Assembly (NCBI GenBank): GCA_030428905.1
Contig: JAUIED010000032.1
Span: 1 to 38,280 of the forward strand
Direction: 5' to 3'
Length of the DNA: 38,280 nt
Source of the DNA: Gammaproteobacteria bacterium
GTDB lineage: Bacteria; Pseudomonadota; Gammaproteobacteria; Pseudomonadales; Azotimanducaceae
Shown here: positions 24,916 to 32,984 of the stretch, one piece after another
How positions within the stretch are numbered: the first letter of the stretch is position 1
Layout: the number at the start of each line of letters is the position of its first letter
Position numbers and translations under genes: made by a program
The notes under the pieces: model-generated
The model's input: the letters and a program-made list of their open reading frames with translations, nothing else
What the model was told of the DNA's origin: nothing
Databases searched by the model: none

Positions 24916-25668
24916 ATGGCAGAGCCGAAGATCCGCGCCTATCTCGTGGCGGCCGGCATGTACCACGACATCGACCATGCTCGGCTGGAGCTGCTCAAGC
25001 TCCTTGCCGAGCATCCGTCGATTCGTGTGACGGTAGCCGCTGACTATCACGATATCGAGGCCATACAGGCATCCGATTTCCTGATCACCTACACCTGCAA
25101 CCTCGTACCTACCGAGGCAGAACAGGTGGCGCTGCGTGATTACATCCGCAGCGGCAAGCGCTGGCTCGCTCTGCACGGTACGAACTCCATTCTCGAGTTC
25201 GTCGAGGGTGGTGTGGCCGCGCCGGAAAATGCGCCAGTGCTGATGGAAACACTCGGCACGCAGTTCATCGCCCACCCGCCCATCCAGCCGTTCCAGGTGA
25301 AGATCACCGATCCGGAGCACGAGCTGGTGAAGGGCGTGAACGAGTTCGAGACGGACGATGAGTTGTACCTGTCGCGCATTCACGGCGATCTGCACGTGCT
25401 GTTGCACACGCACTTCAACGGTGAAGCCGCCGGCTTCATCGAGAAGGACTGGCACGACGATGAACCGCGACCACTCTACTACCTCAACAAGGTAGGCGAC
25501 GGCGAGGTTTTGTATCTCAACCTCGGTCACTGCCGTGGGCATTGGGATATGGAGCCGGTGGTGGACTACTACCCGGTGATCGAGATGGGCAGCTGGGACA
25601 AGCCGGAGTACTACGAGTTGCTGCGGCGCGGTATCAGGTACATGTTCGACCGGGTGCAGGCTTCCTGA
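24916..25668 (+). CDS. ThuA-like protein, second copy
   Basis: This 250-residue ThuA-family protein has family segments including LITYTCNLVPTEAE, RWLALHGTNSILEF, ETDDELYLSRIHG and VLYLNLGHCRGHWDM. It resembles the protein at 13542 only moderately, so the two are distant paralogues. The ATG at 24916 is 4 bases after the SDR stop. It lies in an array with an SDR, an LLM-type flavin enzyme, an aminotransferase and an AhpD-like gene. The biochemical role is unknown; hydrolase or isomerase activity on a sugar-like or cyclic compound is a guess. Confidence 0.85.
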   Translation: MAEPKIRAYLVAAGMYHDIDHARLELLKLLAEHPSIRVTVAADYHDIEAIQASDFLITYTCNLVPTEAEQVALRDYIRSGKRWLALHGTNSILEFVEGGVAAPENAPVLMETLGTQFIAHPPIQPFQVKITDPEHELVKGVNEFETDDELYLSRIHGDLHVLLHTHFNGEAAGFIEKDWHDDEPRPLYYLNKVGDGEVLYLNLGHCRGHWDMEPVVDYYPVIEMGSWDKPEYYELLRRGIRYMFDRVQAS

Positions 25669-25702
25669 GGGAACCGTCCGGTCAGCAGCAGAGGAGGGGA
25701 TG

Positions 25703-26668
25703 ATGGCAAAGCCGTTTCGTTTCGGCGTTCAGTCGTTCAACGCGGACAGCGGCGAGGACTGGGCGCAACAGGTGCGCCAGGCGGAGGGGCTCGGTTACTC
25801 CGCATTTCACCTGGCGGACCATATCCTCGGCCCAGGCCCGGCGCTGGAGAAGGCCAACCATCCGGAGCAGAACCTGGCGGCCATTCCGGCCATGGCCTAC
25901 GCAGCGGCGGTAACCAAAGACATCCGCATCGGTTGCCGTGTGTTCTGCATCGACTACCACCTGCCGGTGGTGCTGATCAAATCCGCCATGACCATCGACA
26001 AGCTGTCCAACGGTCGGCTGGAGTTCGGCCTCGGTGCTGGGTGGATCACCGAAGAATACAACGCGCTGGGTATCACCAAGGACGAGCCCCGGGTACGCAT
26101 CGACCGGCTGGCCGATGTCATCGAGGGTGTGAAGGCGTTCTGTGGCGATGGTCAGGCGGATCTGTCCAACGATACGATTCAATGGTCGGATTTTTCCGGC
26201 GTGCCGAAACCGGTCTCCAAACCGCCCATCATGGTGGGCGGCGGCAGCCCGCGCATCCTGCGGCTGGCGGGGCGCGAAGCAGACATCGTCAGCCTCAACT
26301 TCAACAACCGCTCCGGCATGATCGGGCCAGACGGCGTGCAGCTTTCCACCGAAGCGGAAACGCAGAAGAAGATTGGTTGGATCAAGGAGGGCGCTGGAGA
26401 CCGCTTCGATAGCCTCGAGATCGAAATCGGTGCCTACTTCACGTTCGTGATGGATGACCCGAGCCCTGTTCTCGGGCCGTTTTCACAGATGTTCGGCCTT
26501 GAAGAAGCCGAGATGAAGAAGCACCCGCATGCGCTCTTCGGCAGCGTCGACGAAGTGTGCGACGAGCTCGAACGGCGCCGTGCGTTGCACGGCATCAGCT
26601 ACATCACGGTCGGGCGCGACAACATGGAGTCGTTTGCGCCGGTCGTGGCGCGCCTGAACGGCAAGTAG
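25703..26668 (+). CDS. LLM-class (luciferase-like, F420/FMN) oxidoreductase
   Basis: This 321-residue TIM-barrel enzyme of the luciferase-like monooxygenase superfamily carries family segments FRFGVQS at the start, FHLADHILGPGPALE, the central LSNGRLEFGLGAGW and the later PIMVGGGSPRILRLAG. It looks closest to the group named F420-dependent oxidoreductases, best known from actinobacteria, though sequence alone cannot separate F420 from FMN use. Two ATG codons stand in tandem at 25700 and 25703; I chose the second because AGGAGG would be too close to the first. The aminotransferase gene follows 2 bases after the stop. Confidence 0.9.
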   Translation: MAKPFRFGVQSFNADSGEDWAQQVRQAEGLGYSAFHLADHILGPGPALEKANHPEQNLAAIPAMAYAAAVTKDIRIGCRVFCIDYHLPVVLIKSAMTIDKLSNGRLEFGLGAGWITEEYNALGITKDEPRVRIDRLADVIEGVKAFCGDGQADLSNDTIQWSDFSGVPKPVSKPPIMVGGGSPRILRLAGREADIVSLNFNNRSGMIGPDGVQLSTEAETQKKIGWIKEGAGDRFDSLEIEIGAYFTFVMDDPSPVLGPFSQMFGLEEAEMKKHPHALFGSVDEVCDELERRRALHGISYITVGRDNMESFAPVVARLNGK

Positions 26669-26670
26669 CG

Positions 26671-28011
26671 ATGGCGAATGTCGCCGAAGCGCGCGAAGCG
26701 TTGCTTGCAAAGACGCCAAAGTCCCAGGCCATCGCCCAGGACCGTTCCGAAATCCTCAATTCCGGCCTCGCCGCCAACCTCGAGATGCCGCACCCGATCT
26801 TCATTCAGCGGGGGGAGGGTGGCTACGTTGTGGATGCGGACGGCAACCGCTACATCGACACCTCCGTTGGCTTTGGCCTGCACATGCTTGGGCATGCACA
26901 TCCGGAGATCAAAGCAGCGATTCAGGCGCGCACGGAAGAAGGCTGGATGTTTGGCATTCACACCACCGCGCAAATGGGGCTTGCCAACCTGTTGCACGAA
27001 GCCAGTCCCTGTGCGGAGCGGGTGGTCTTCTGCAACACTGGCTCTGAAGCCACGATGTATGCATTCCGTGCGGCGCGCGGTTTCAGCGGTCGGGAGAAGA
27101 TCGCCGTGTTCGACGGCTTCTACCACGGCGCGCACGACTACGGCATGTGGATGACCGATCCCGGGAGTCCGGTGGACGCGCCCGAACCCCTGCCGATGGG
27201 GCACGGTATTCCCAAGGCGCTGCGCGATCTCGTGCTGCTCCTGCCCTACCGGCGCGAGGCGGCGTTCGATCTCATACGCCAGCACGCCGATGAGCTGGCG
27301 CTGGTGTTCATCGAAGGCGTGCAGAGCTCCAACCCGCAGGAAGATGCCGGTGAGTTTCTGCGCGAGCTTGCCGAGGTGTGCCGTCAGTGCGGTGTGCTGT
27401 TCGGCATCGACGAAGTCATTACCGGCTTCCGCGTGGCCTACGGTGGCGCCCAGCAGCGTTTTGGTGTGCAGCCGGACATCGCCACCTACGGCAAAGTACT
27501 GGGCGGCGGCCTGCCTATCGGCGCCATCACCGGCCGTGCCGATGTCATGCGCGTGTTCACGGGGCTTGCGGCGCAACGCGGGGTGTTCTCCGGCGGTACG
27601 TTCTCCGGTAACCCGCTCACCATGGAGGCGGGGCGCGCGATGGTCTCGCATCTGCGCGATCATCCGGAGATTTACGTGCGTCTGGACGCTGCGGGCAACC
27701 GCCTCGCCGCTGCTGTGAACGATTTCTGTCAGGCGCGGCAGATTCCGGCGCAGATGAAGCATGTGGGCAGCATGTTCCATATGTTCTTCCAACGGGCGCC
27801 GGTGCAAAGTATGCGCGATGCCAGCAATCGCAACGTTGCTGCTGAGAAAGCGTTCTACCTGCATGCCTTGAACCGCGGCGTGCTGGTGCCGGGCACGCAA
27901 CGCGCGTTTCTGTGTGCGGCGCACGGTGATGCAGAGATTGACCGGCTCATCGATGTGTTCAACACGTCGTTGGCCGATGTGCACGACGAAGGATTGTTCG
28001 AGGAGGTGTGA
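26671..28011 (+). CDS. Class III PLP aminotransferase, glutamate-1-semialdehyde aminomutase-like
   Basis: This 446-residue fold-type I PLP enzyme has GFGLHMLGHAHP near the N-terminus, the phosphate-binding region NTGSEATMYAFRAAR (122-136), Asp247 in GIDEVITGFR and the Schiff-base Lys275 in TYGKVLGGGLPIGA. The pattern resembles glutamate-1-semialdehyde 2,1-aminomutases and related aminotransferases. A true HemL is unlikely because the gene lies in a catabolic-looking array with an LLM enzyme and an AhpD-like gene. It may transaminate an amino or semialdehyde intermediate. It starts 2 bases after the LLM stop, and its TGA overlaps the next ATG. Confidence 0.9.
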   Translation: MANVAEAREALLAKTPKSQAIAQDRSEILNSGLAANLEMPHPIFIQRGEGGYVVDADGNRYIDTSVGFGLHMLGHAHPEIKAAIQARTEEGWMFGIHTTAQMGLANLLHEASPCAERVVFCNTGSEATMYAFRAARGFSGREKIAVFDGFYHGAHDYGMWMTDPGSPVDAPEPLPMGHGIPKALRDLVLLLPYRREAAFDLIRQHADELALVFIEGVQSSNPQEDAGEFLRELAEVCRQCGVLFGIDEVITGFRVAYGGAQQRFGVQPDIATYGKVLGGGLPIGAITGRADVMRVFTGLAAQRGVFSGGTFSGNPLTMEAGRAMVSHLRDHPEIYVRLDAAGNRLAAAVNDFCQARQIPAQMKHVGSMFHMFFQRAPVQSMRDASNRNVAAEKAFYLHALNRGVLVPGTQRAFLCAAHGDAEIDRLIDVFNTSLADVHDEGLFEEV

Positions 28012-28534
28012 TGAGTCGATTGGCAAAGCTGGAACCCGAAGACTGGCCGGAAGAACTCAAGGAGCGCATGCAGCCGGACAAGCTGACGCCGCTCGAACAG
28101 GGGCTGATGCGCTTCTTTGCCCATACCCCTGAGCTGGCCAAGGGGCTTGGTGCGTTCTCCGGAGCGCTGAAGATCAATCGCACGCTGCCGGAGAAGCTGG
28201 TGGAACTCGTGCGCTTGCGGGTGGCGTTCTTCAATCAGTGTCGCAGCTGCATGGCCATTCGCTACACCGATGCGCTCAACGACGGGGTCACCGAGGAGCT
28301 GGTGTGCTCGTTGGAGCGGCCGGCAGAAGCCGAGAATCTGACGATGCGGTATACGATGAGCTGCGCAAGTACTACTCCGAGCCGCAGATCGTCGAGCTCG
28401 GCATGACCGTGGCGTTTTTCGTGGGCTTTGGCCGCCTGGCTGCCACCTATCACATGGTGGAGGAGCTGCCACAGGCGTTTCAGGAAGAGGGTGAGCTTTC
28501 GCCCTGGCATCAGGAGCACGTGGTCGTTCGCTGA
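28011..28534 (+). pseudogene. AhpD/carboxymuconolactone decarboxylase-like gene, broken by a frameshift with apparent deletion
   Basis: Translation begins at ATG 28011, coupled to the aminotransferase (TGATG, AGGAGG upstream). It gives a normal AhpD-like N-terminal half ending in NQCRSCMAIRYTDAL and LERPAEAENL. At about 28339 the homology jumps to another frame, where DDAVYDELRKYYSEPQIVEL and the remaining C-terminal half continue to a stop at 28534. In related proteins about 20 residues usually lie between these two parts, so a deletion of 3n+1 bases is more likely than a single-base slip. As written, the first frame ends at 28406. The CxxC peroxidase-like pair is in the intact half. It could be a real lesion or an assembly error. 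Confidence 0.72.
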
Positions 28535-28555
28535 TAGCCAGGGTGGGCTGTCTGG

Positions 28556-28586
28556 TGTTCGGGAGGGAACTTCCTTGTCCCGAACA
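28556..28586. other. Hairpin-forming inverted repeat in the longest intergenic gap
   Basis: The 266-base gap 28535-28800 contains a perfect 9-bp inverted repeat, TGTTCGGGA and TCCCGAACA, around a 13-base loop that itself carries GGAACTTCC. There is no T-run after it, so it is not a standard terminator, although it lies 22 bases after the end of the broken AhpD-like gene. It could be a factor-independent pause, an mRNA-end stabiliser or a regulator site for the gene at 28801. I see nothing else convincing in this gap. Confidence 0.4.
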
Positions 28587-28800
28587 TCCAACTCCTTGGA
28601 CGAACAAACTATCGCATCCCAAACCTCGTACGCGAAGTGCGGGGACTGTTGTCCGGCATCCGAAAAAATAGCCTAATTATCAGTTGGTTAGCTCCGTTTC
28701 CGTAGTTATGCGTAGGTTATCGCAGGTAGGTTGCTGATTGCCGGCTGGTGTCGGTGCAACACAATCAGCCGCGACGATGTCGCAAATGGAATGATCGGGC

Positions 28801-30327
28801 ATGGCTGAGGACAAGCGTGCGGTGGTGGTGGGCGGAGGCCTTGCCGGCATGGTGGTGTCGTTGGAACTCGTCAAACGGGGCTACCACATAGACCTGTTCG
28901 AGGCGAGCTGCAGGCTCGGCGGCAAGGCTGGCAGCGACGCTGATCCGCAGCTGTTCGACAGGCATGGCGAGCCTGATCCGAGACATCTTCCTGAGGGCGT
29001 GGAAAGCGACCACGGTTACCACGTGTTTCCCAAGTGGTACACGAATATGCGGGCACTTTGGCAGGACATCGGTCTGTCTGCAGAGCAGGTGTACGAAGGC
29101 GATCACTATCTCGACCTGCCCCCGGCGGCAGGGGGCGTGCGGCAACCCTTCCGGCGTGAGCAGTCCGCGTCGCTGACGCAACTGCAGAGTATCTGCGATT
29201 TGCTTCTGCAACCTGATGCAGCGGTGAAAGACCTGACGCTGCAGGCATTTCTGCAGTCGCGGGATTACTTCAATCCGCAACGACCGTTGAGTCTCAACGA
29301 CTTCATCCTGAACGCACTGACCATCGGCGATGCCGACATCAGTTCCTATGCTGTACGCAACGTGTTCGATCAATGGCTGCCGGTGTTTGCCGATAAAAAC
29401 TGGGATGCGCTACGCGGCAGCCTCGACGAGATCCTCATCCAGCCCCTGCTGCGCAGTATCGAACGCTGGGCGGCAGCGGATGGCGACGGCGGCTTCGCGC
29501 TCCACTACAACCACAGGCTCATCGGCTTGCGTGTCAGTGACAAAGGGATCACCCAGGCGACGATCGAAGGGCCCTCCGGCACGGAGTCCTTCAGCAACCT
29601 GCCCATCGTGGTGTGCATTCCACAGGAGGTGCTGCGCGAGCTTGCAACGTCTGAACTCTACGAGCGGGTGCCGCAGATCGCGCGCCTGCACCACCTGCGC
29701 TCGAATCCATTCAGTGCCATCGATATTCACTTCGACGGAGAGCTGCCCGGCTTTCCCGACGAGCACTTCACCCTCACGGACAACCCCTACGGCATCACCG
29801 GTTTCGATATCTCCCGGCACTGGCCGCGTCTGAAGGCTGCCGGGCGCACGGTGCTGCAATTCGTCGCAGCGCGCTCGGTGGACTTTCAGGGGCTCGACGG
29901 TGGCGGCTTCGTGCGCAAGATGTATCACGAGATCGGCAAGCACATTCCGGAGATCCCGCAGCGGGTCGACTTCTGTGTGCCGCACATCAATGTTGAGGTG
30001 CCGCTATTCGTCAACGACGTGGGTACCTGGAAATACCGGCCGGAAACCACAACGCCCTCTGAGAACCTGTTTTTTGCTTCCGACTACGTGAAGAACGCCA
30101 CGGACGTGACCTCCATGGAAGGCGCGGTGCGCACGGGACTGATGGGCGCAGAGGCGGTGCGTGCAGCGTTTTCGCCGCAGGACCCGCCGGTGACCATACG
30201 CGAGCCGGTATCCATGCCGCAGGCGTTCGAGCAGTTACGCCAGATGGCGGGGGACGATCCGGTAGAGGCGCGCCTGCGTGCGCTTGGATGGTTGTTTGGA
30301 CAGCTCAAGGCCGCCGGTAGGATCTAA
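28801..30327 (+). CDS. FAD-dependent amine-oxidase/carotenoid-desaturase-like protein
   Basis: This 508-residue flavoprotein begins with the Rossmann motif VVVGGGLAGMVVSLEL and the following RLGGKAG segment, as in phytoene desaturases, HpnE and related NAD(P)-binding-like amine oxidases. The C-terminal FAD region is recognisable as ENLFFASDYVKN...TSMEGAVRTG. Membrane association is common in the family, but no strong membrane helix is visible. It probably dehydrogenates an isoprenoid or similar lipid; no other carotenoid or hopanoid gene is in the window. The ATG at 28801 has only a weak ribosome-binding site. The gene is convergent with the TPR gene, overlapping by 4 bases. Confidence 0.85.
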   Translation: MAEDKRAVVVGGGLAGMVVSLELVKRGYHIDLFEASCRLGGKAGSDADPQLFDRHGEPDPRHLPEGVESDHGYHVFPKWYTNMRALWQDIGLSAEQVYEGDHYLDLPPAAGGVRQPFRREQSASLTQLQSICDLLLQPDAAVKDLTLQAFLQSRDYFNPQRPLSLNDFILNALTIGDADISSYAVRNVFDQWLPVFADKNWDALRGSLDEILIQPLLRSIERWAAADGDGGFALHYNHRLIGLRVSDKGITQATIEGPSGTESFSNLPIVVCIPQEVLRELATSELYERVPQIARLHHLRSNPFSAIDIHFDGELPGFPDEHFTLTDNPYGITGFDISRHWPRLKAAGRTVLQFVAARSVDFQGLDGGGFVRKMYHEIGKHIPEIPQRVDFCVPHINVEVPLFVNDVGTWKYRPETTTPSENLFFASDYVKNATDVTSMEGAVRTGLMGAEAVRAAFSPQDPPVTIREPVSMPQAFEQLRQMAGDDPVEARLRALGWLFGQLKAAGRI

Positions 30328-32300
30328 TCCATTGATGAGCGTTGGAGTTCGGAAAGGAGCTCCATCATGCCGGCCTTCTCGGCCAGCGTATGACCCAGCC
30401 ACAGGTTGTTCTTCATGCTCCACTGCATGAGTGACACACGACCGCCTTCGGCCACGTGCTGCAGGCTCGCGTACAGCTCTCGTCGATTGCCGAGGTGCTC
30501 GTAGGCGTAGGCAAGCATCAGCCATACGAAATCCACCTGCGAAAACCGGGCGCTGCGGCGCATGACCTGCACGGCCTGTTCATACTCGCGAGCTGCGATG
30601 TGCGCGCTGCCGAGCATGTAGCACAGAAACGGCTCGCGAGAGTCTCTCGGCGATAGCCGCATGGCGTACTGGCATCGCTTGAGGCCCTCGGCCGTGTCGC
30701 CCAGGTGCGCGAGCAGGTAGCCGAGAATGGCCTGGTACATGGGGTTGCTGGGTTCGAGGTTTGCAGCATCGCGCAGGTAGCCGAGTGTCGTGTCGAGGCT
30801 TTCACCGGTCACGAAAGAGATCATGCCCATGGCGTAGAGAACGGCGGCGTTCTCCGGCAATTGGCGATACGCAATCCGCGCATGCTGCTTGGCCTGCTCA
30901 GTGCTGCTGATGGGCAGCCCACCCCATAGCACCCCGGTCGCGAGGCCGATGGCCATCCCCGCATGGGCCAGCGGATAGTCTGGCTCATCGGCCAGTGCCT
31001 GCTCGAAGCACTCCAGGGAGCGTGCAGGTACCGGTTCGGGTGCATCCACAAACAGTCGGTACCAGCCTTCCTGCCACGCACGCCATGCGGGCGTCTGACC
31101 ACGCCCGGCATGCTCCTGTATCTCTGAAAGACGAATTCTCGGTTCCAGTTGGGCACAGATGGCCACGGCAAGGTCGTCGTCGATGGCGGCAAGTTCCGAC
31201 GCGTCGCGTTGGAAACGCTTCGACCACATGCCGCGCCTGTTCACCGCGTCGACCAGCTGCGCGGTAACGCGAATCGCGCCGTCGGCGGCGGTACGAATGC
31301 TGCCTTCGAGCACGTAGCGCACGCCAAGCTCTTCGGAAACCTGCCGGCTGTCTGGAAGTGCCTCGCGGTAGTGGCGTGTGCTCGAGTTCGACACCACAAA
31401 CAGCTCCGGTAAACGCGACAGATGCAGGTTGATGTCTTCTGCCAGCGCCTCAGCGAGTTCGTCGTGCTCCGGCCGGCCTGTGAAGTTGGCAAAGGGCAGC
31501 ACCGCAATTGAGGGGCGTGCTGTGTACAGATTCGGCGCTTGCCAGTTGGCCTGAGCAATTCTCAGCTCGTGCGGGGCTGCGGCGGGTTGCCGGTGCAGGC
31601 AGCGCATCACCTCTCTGCCGAGCGCGTCTCCAAGGCGCTGACGATCGAGGATGGGGAATGCTCCGTAGGTAGGCGCGCTTCCGCCGGCGAGTACGACCAC
31701 AGTGGCTTTTGCGGCATTGCTGCAATAGTTGAGCGCCTCTTCGAAAAAGGTGCTCGCACCGGTGTGTTCGGTGGCGTAGAGGAGCACCCCGTCTGCAGTG
31801 GTGAGCTGCCGCATGGCGGCCCAGTCGGAGTGGTCGGTGTCCTCGCTGATCACCCGCACGGATACCTGCTCCTCGGCGAGGAGTGCTGCATCTGCAAGCG
31901 CCACCGCTGCGTCGACCGCTGCGCAGACACACACCAGCGTGAGCGTGGGTGGCTGCTGGTGGCGACGCCGTCGGGTTTCGGCGCTGCAAAAACGACGAAA
32001 CTCCCGGTCGCTGTGTGTCAGGTCCTCTGGTTGCAGGCCGAACAAGTCCAGGAGGGCTTTCCATCGCCGGCGCGGCAGGGGATAGGTGGGTTGCTTGGGA
32101 TCCAGGGAGTCCCGCTGATGGGCATAGTTGGAGTCTGTGTGTTTGAACCACGCATCGACGCCATGCACGGAGATCTGCTCGCCAACGGCACGCAGCGCTT
32201 CAGCTAGCCGTGCGCGGCTGGAAATGTCGGCCACGAGCTTGAGCTCGAGCAGCGCCTGCAGCTTGCCCGTGGTGAATACGCCCCGCGTCTGTTCCGACAT
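30324..32300 (-). CDS. TolB-like/TPR signalling-type protein with N-terminal HTH-like region
   Basis: This 658-residue protein has an N-terminal region (about 20-100) with a pattern like a helix-turn-helix (ARLAEALRAVGEQISVHGVDAW), then an alpha/beta domain with hydrophobic strands (about 118-240, TLVCVCA...GVLLYAT...VVVLAG) of flavodoxin- or TIR-like appearance. Next comes a TolB-like/FlgO-type domain (262-365, PSIAVLPFANF and YVLEGSIR), and then a helical TPR array to the end. The TolB-like/TPR unit is common in class III cyclases and regulators; no cyclase domain is present. There is no signal peptide. The ATG at 32300 follows AGGGAG. The direct repeats at 32351-32387 lie 51 bases upstream, so it may be controlled by a site-specific regulator, perhaps itself. 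Confidence 0.8.
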   Translation of the reverse strand: MSEQTRGVFTTGKLQALLELKLVADISSRARLAEALRAVGEQISVHGVDAWFKHTDSNYAHQRDSLDPKQPTYPLPRRRWKALLDLFGLQPEDLTHSDREFRRFCSAETRRRRHQQPPTLTLVCVCAAVDAAVALADAALLAEEQVSVRVISEDTDHSDWAAMRQLTTADGVLLYATEHTGASTFFEEALNYCSNAAKATVVVLAGGSAPTYGAFPILDRQRLGDALGREVMRCLHRQPAAAPHELRIAQANWQAPNLYTARPSIAVLPFANFTGRPEHDELAEALAEDINLHLSRLPELFVVSNSSTRHYREALPDSRQVSEELGVRYVLEGSIRTAADGAIRVTAQLVDAVNRRGMWSKRFQRDASELAAIDDDLAVAICAQLEPRIRLSEIQEHAGRGQTPAWRAWQEGWYRLFVDAPEPVPARSLECFEQALADEPDYPLAHAGMAIGLATGVLWGGLPISSTEQAKQHARIAYRQLPENAAVLYAMGMISFVTGESLDTTLGYLRDAANLEPSNPMYQAILGYLLAHLGDTAEGLKRCQYAMRLSPRDSREPFLCYMLGSAHIAAREYEQAVQVMRRSARFSQVDFVWLMLAYAYEHLGNRRELYASLQHVAEGGRVSLMQWSMKNNLWLGHTLAEKAGMMELLSELQRSSMD

Positions 32301-32350
32301 GCTCCCGGCTCCCTACCGCCTGGCTACAGGAATGTGCCTGCTTAGTGACG

Positions 32351-32387
32351 GGTCTCTAGTAACCGGTCTCTAGTAACCGGTCTCTAG
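32351..32387. repeat. Tandem 14-bp direct repeats (2.6 copies)
   Basis: GGTCTCTAGTAACC occurs at 32351-32364 and 32365-32378, followed by a partial third copy (GGTCTCTAG, 32379-32387). Each unit is an imperfect palindrome centred on CTAG (GGT...ACC ends), so the array could hold several dimers on nearly one face of the helix (14-bp period). It lies in the 237-base divergent gap between the TPR-protein gene (start 32300) and the peroxiredoxin gene (start 32538). No other structure was seen in that gap. Confidence 0.7.
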
Positions 32388-32537
32388 CGATGCCCCCCGC
32401 ATCAACCGTTATTTAGCGGCACGGTGATGAGATTGCAACGCGTGGTTGTGGTGAAGTGTCGTGCACCTGACAGTTCTGCATTGGTTTCTGCTGCCGCCGG
32501 TGCGAGGATGCGCACAAGTTGGCTAGGAGCAGCGCAG

Positions 32538-32978
32538 ATGATCAAAGTCGGTGATGCAGCGCCGGACTTCGACATGAAGGATCAGCGCGGTACGCGTGTG
32601 TGTCTCGCAGATCTTCTGCAGGCGGGCGAGGTGGTGCTGTACTTCTACCCGGCAGACTTTACGCCGGTGTGTACAGCGGAGGCTTGCGCATTTCGCGACA
32701 ACTACGACGGCATTGCCGAGCTCGGCGCGCAGATTGTCGGTGTCAGCCCGCAAAGCAGCAGCAGCCACGAGCGTTTCACCGCCCGTTACGACATTCCGTT
32801 TCCGCTGCTCGCCGACACCGATAAGCGCCTTATCCGTGCCTACGGCGTAGATGGCCCATTTGGCATCGGCGTGCGACGGGTGACCTACCTGATCGGCCGC
32901 GACGGCGTGGTGCGCAAGCGCACCATCGCCGACTTTTCGGTGTCAGGTCACCTGGACCTTCTCAAGTCCGTTCTTTGA
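32538..32978 (+). CDS. Peroxiredoxin, BCP/PrxQ type
   Basis: This is a 146-residue thiol peroxidase. The peroxidatic Cys45 sits in FTPVCTAEAC and the resolving Cys50 is five residues later, the arrangement of atypical 2-Cys BCP/PrxQ enzymes. The N-terminus KVGDAAPDFDMKDQRG is typical. It reduces hydroperoxides with electrons from thioredoxin in the cytoplasm. The ATG at 32538 follows AGGAGC; upstream in-frame starts (32508 and earlier) add non-conserved sequence. It is convergent with the SDR gene, 6 bases apart. Confidence 0.92.
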   Translation: MIKVGDAAPDFDMKDQRGTRVCLADLLQAGEVVLYFYPADFTPVCTAEACAFRDNYDGIAELGAQIVGVSPQSSSSHERFTARYDIPFPLLADTDKRLIRAYGVDGPFGIGVRRVTYLIGRDGVVRKRTIADFSVSGHLDLLKSVL

Positions 32979-32984
32979 AACGGC

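Noticed and set aside
26599-28026. Minus-strand open frame of 475 codons opposite the aminotransferase
   Set aside because: Shadow of a clear PLP enzyme; no family motif and a His/Arg-rich composition.
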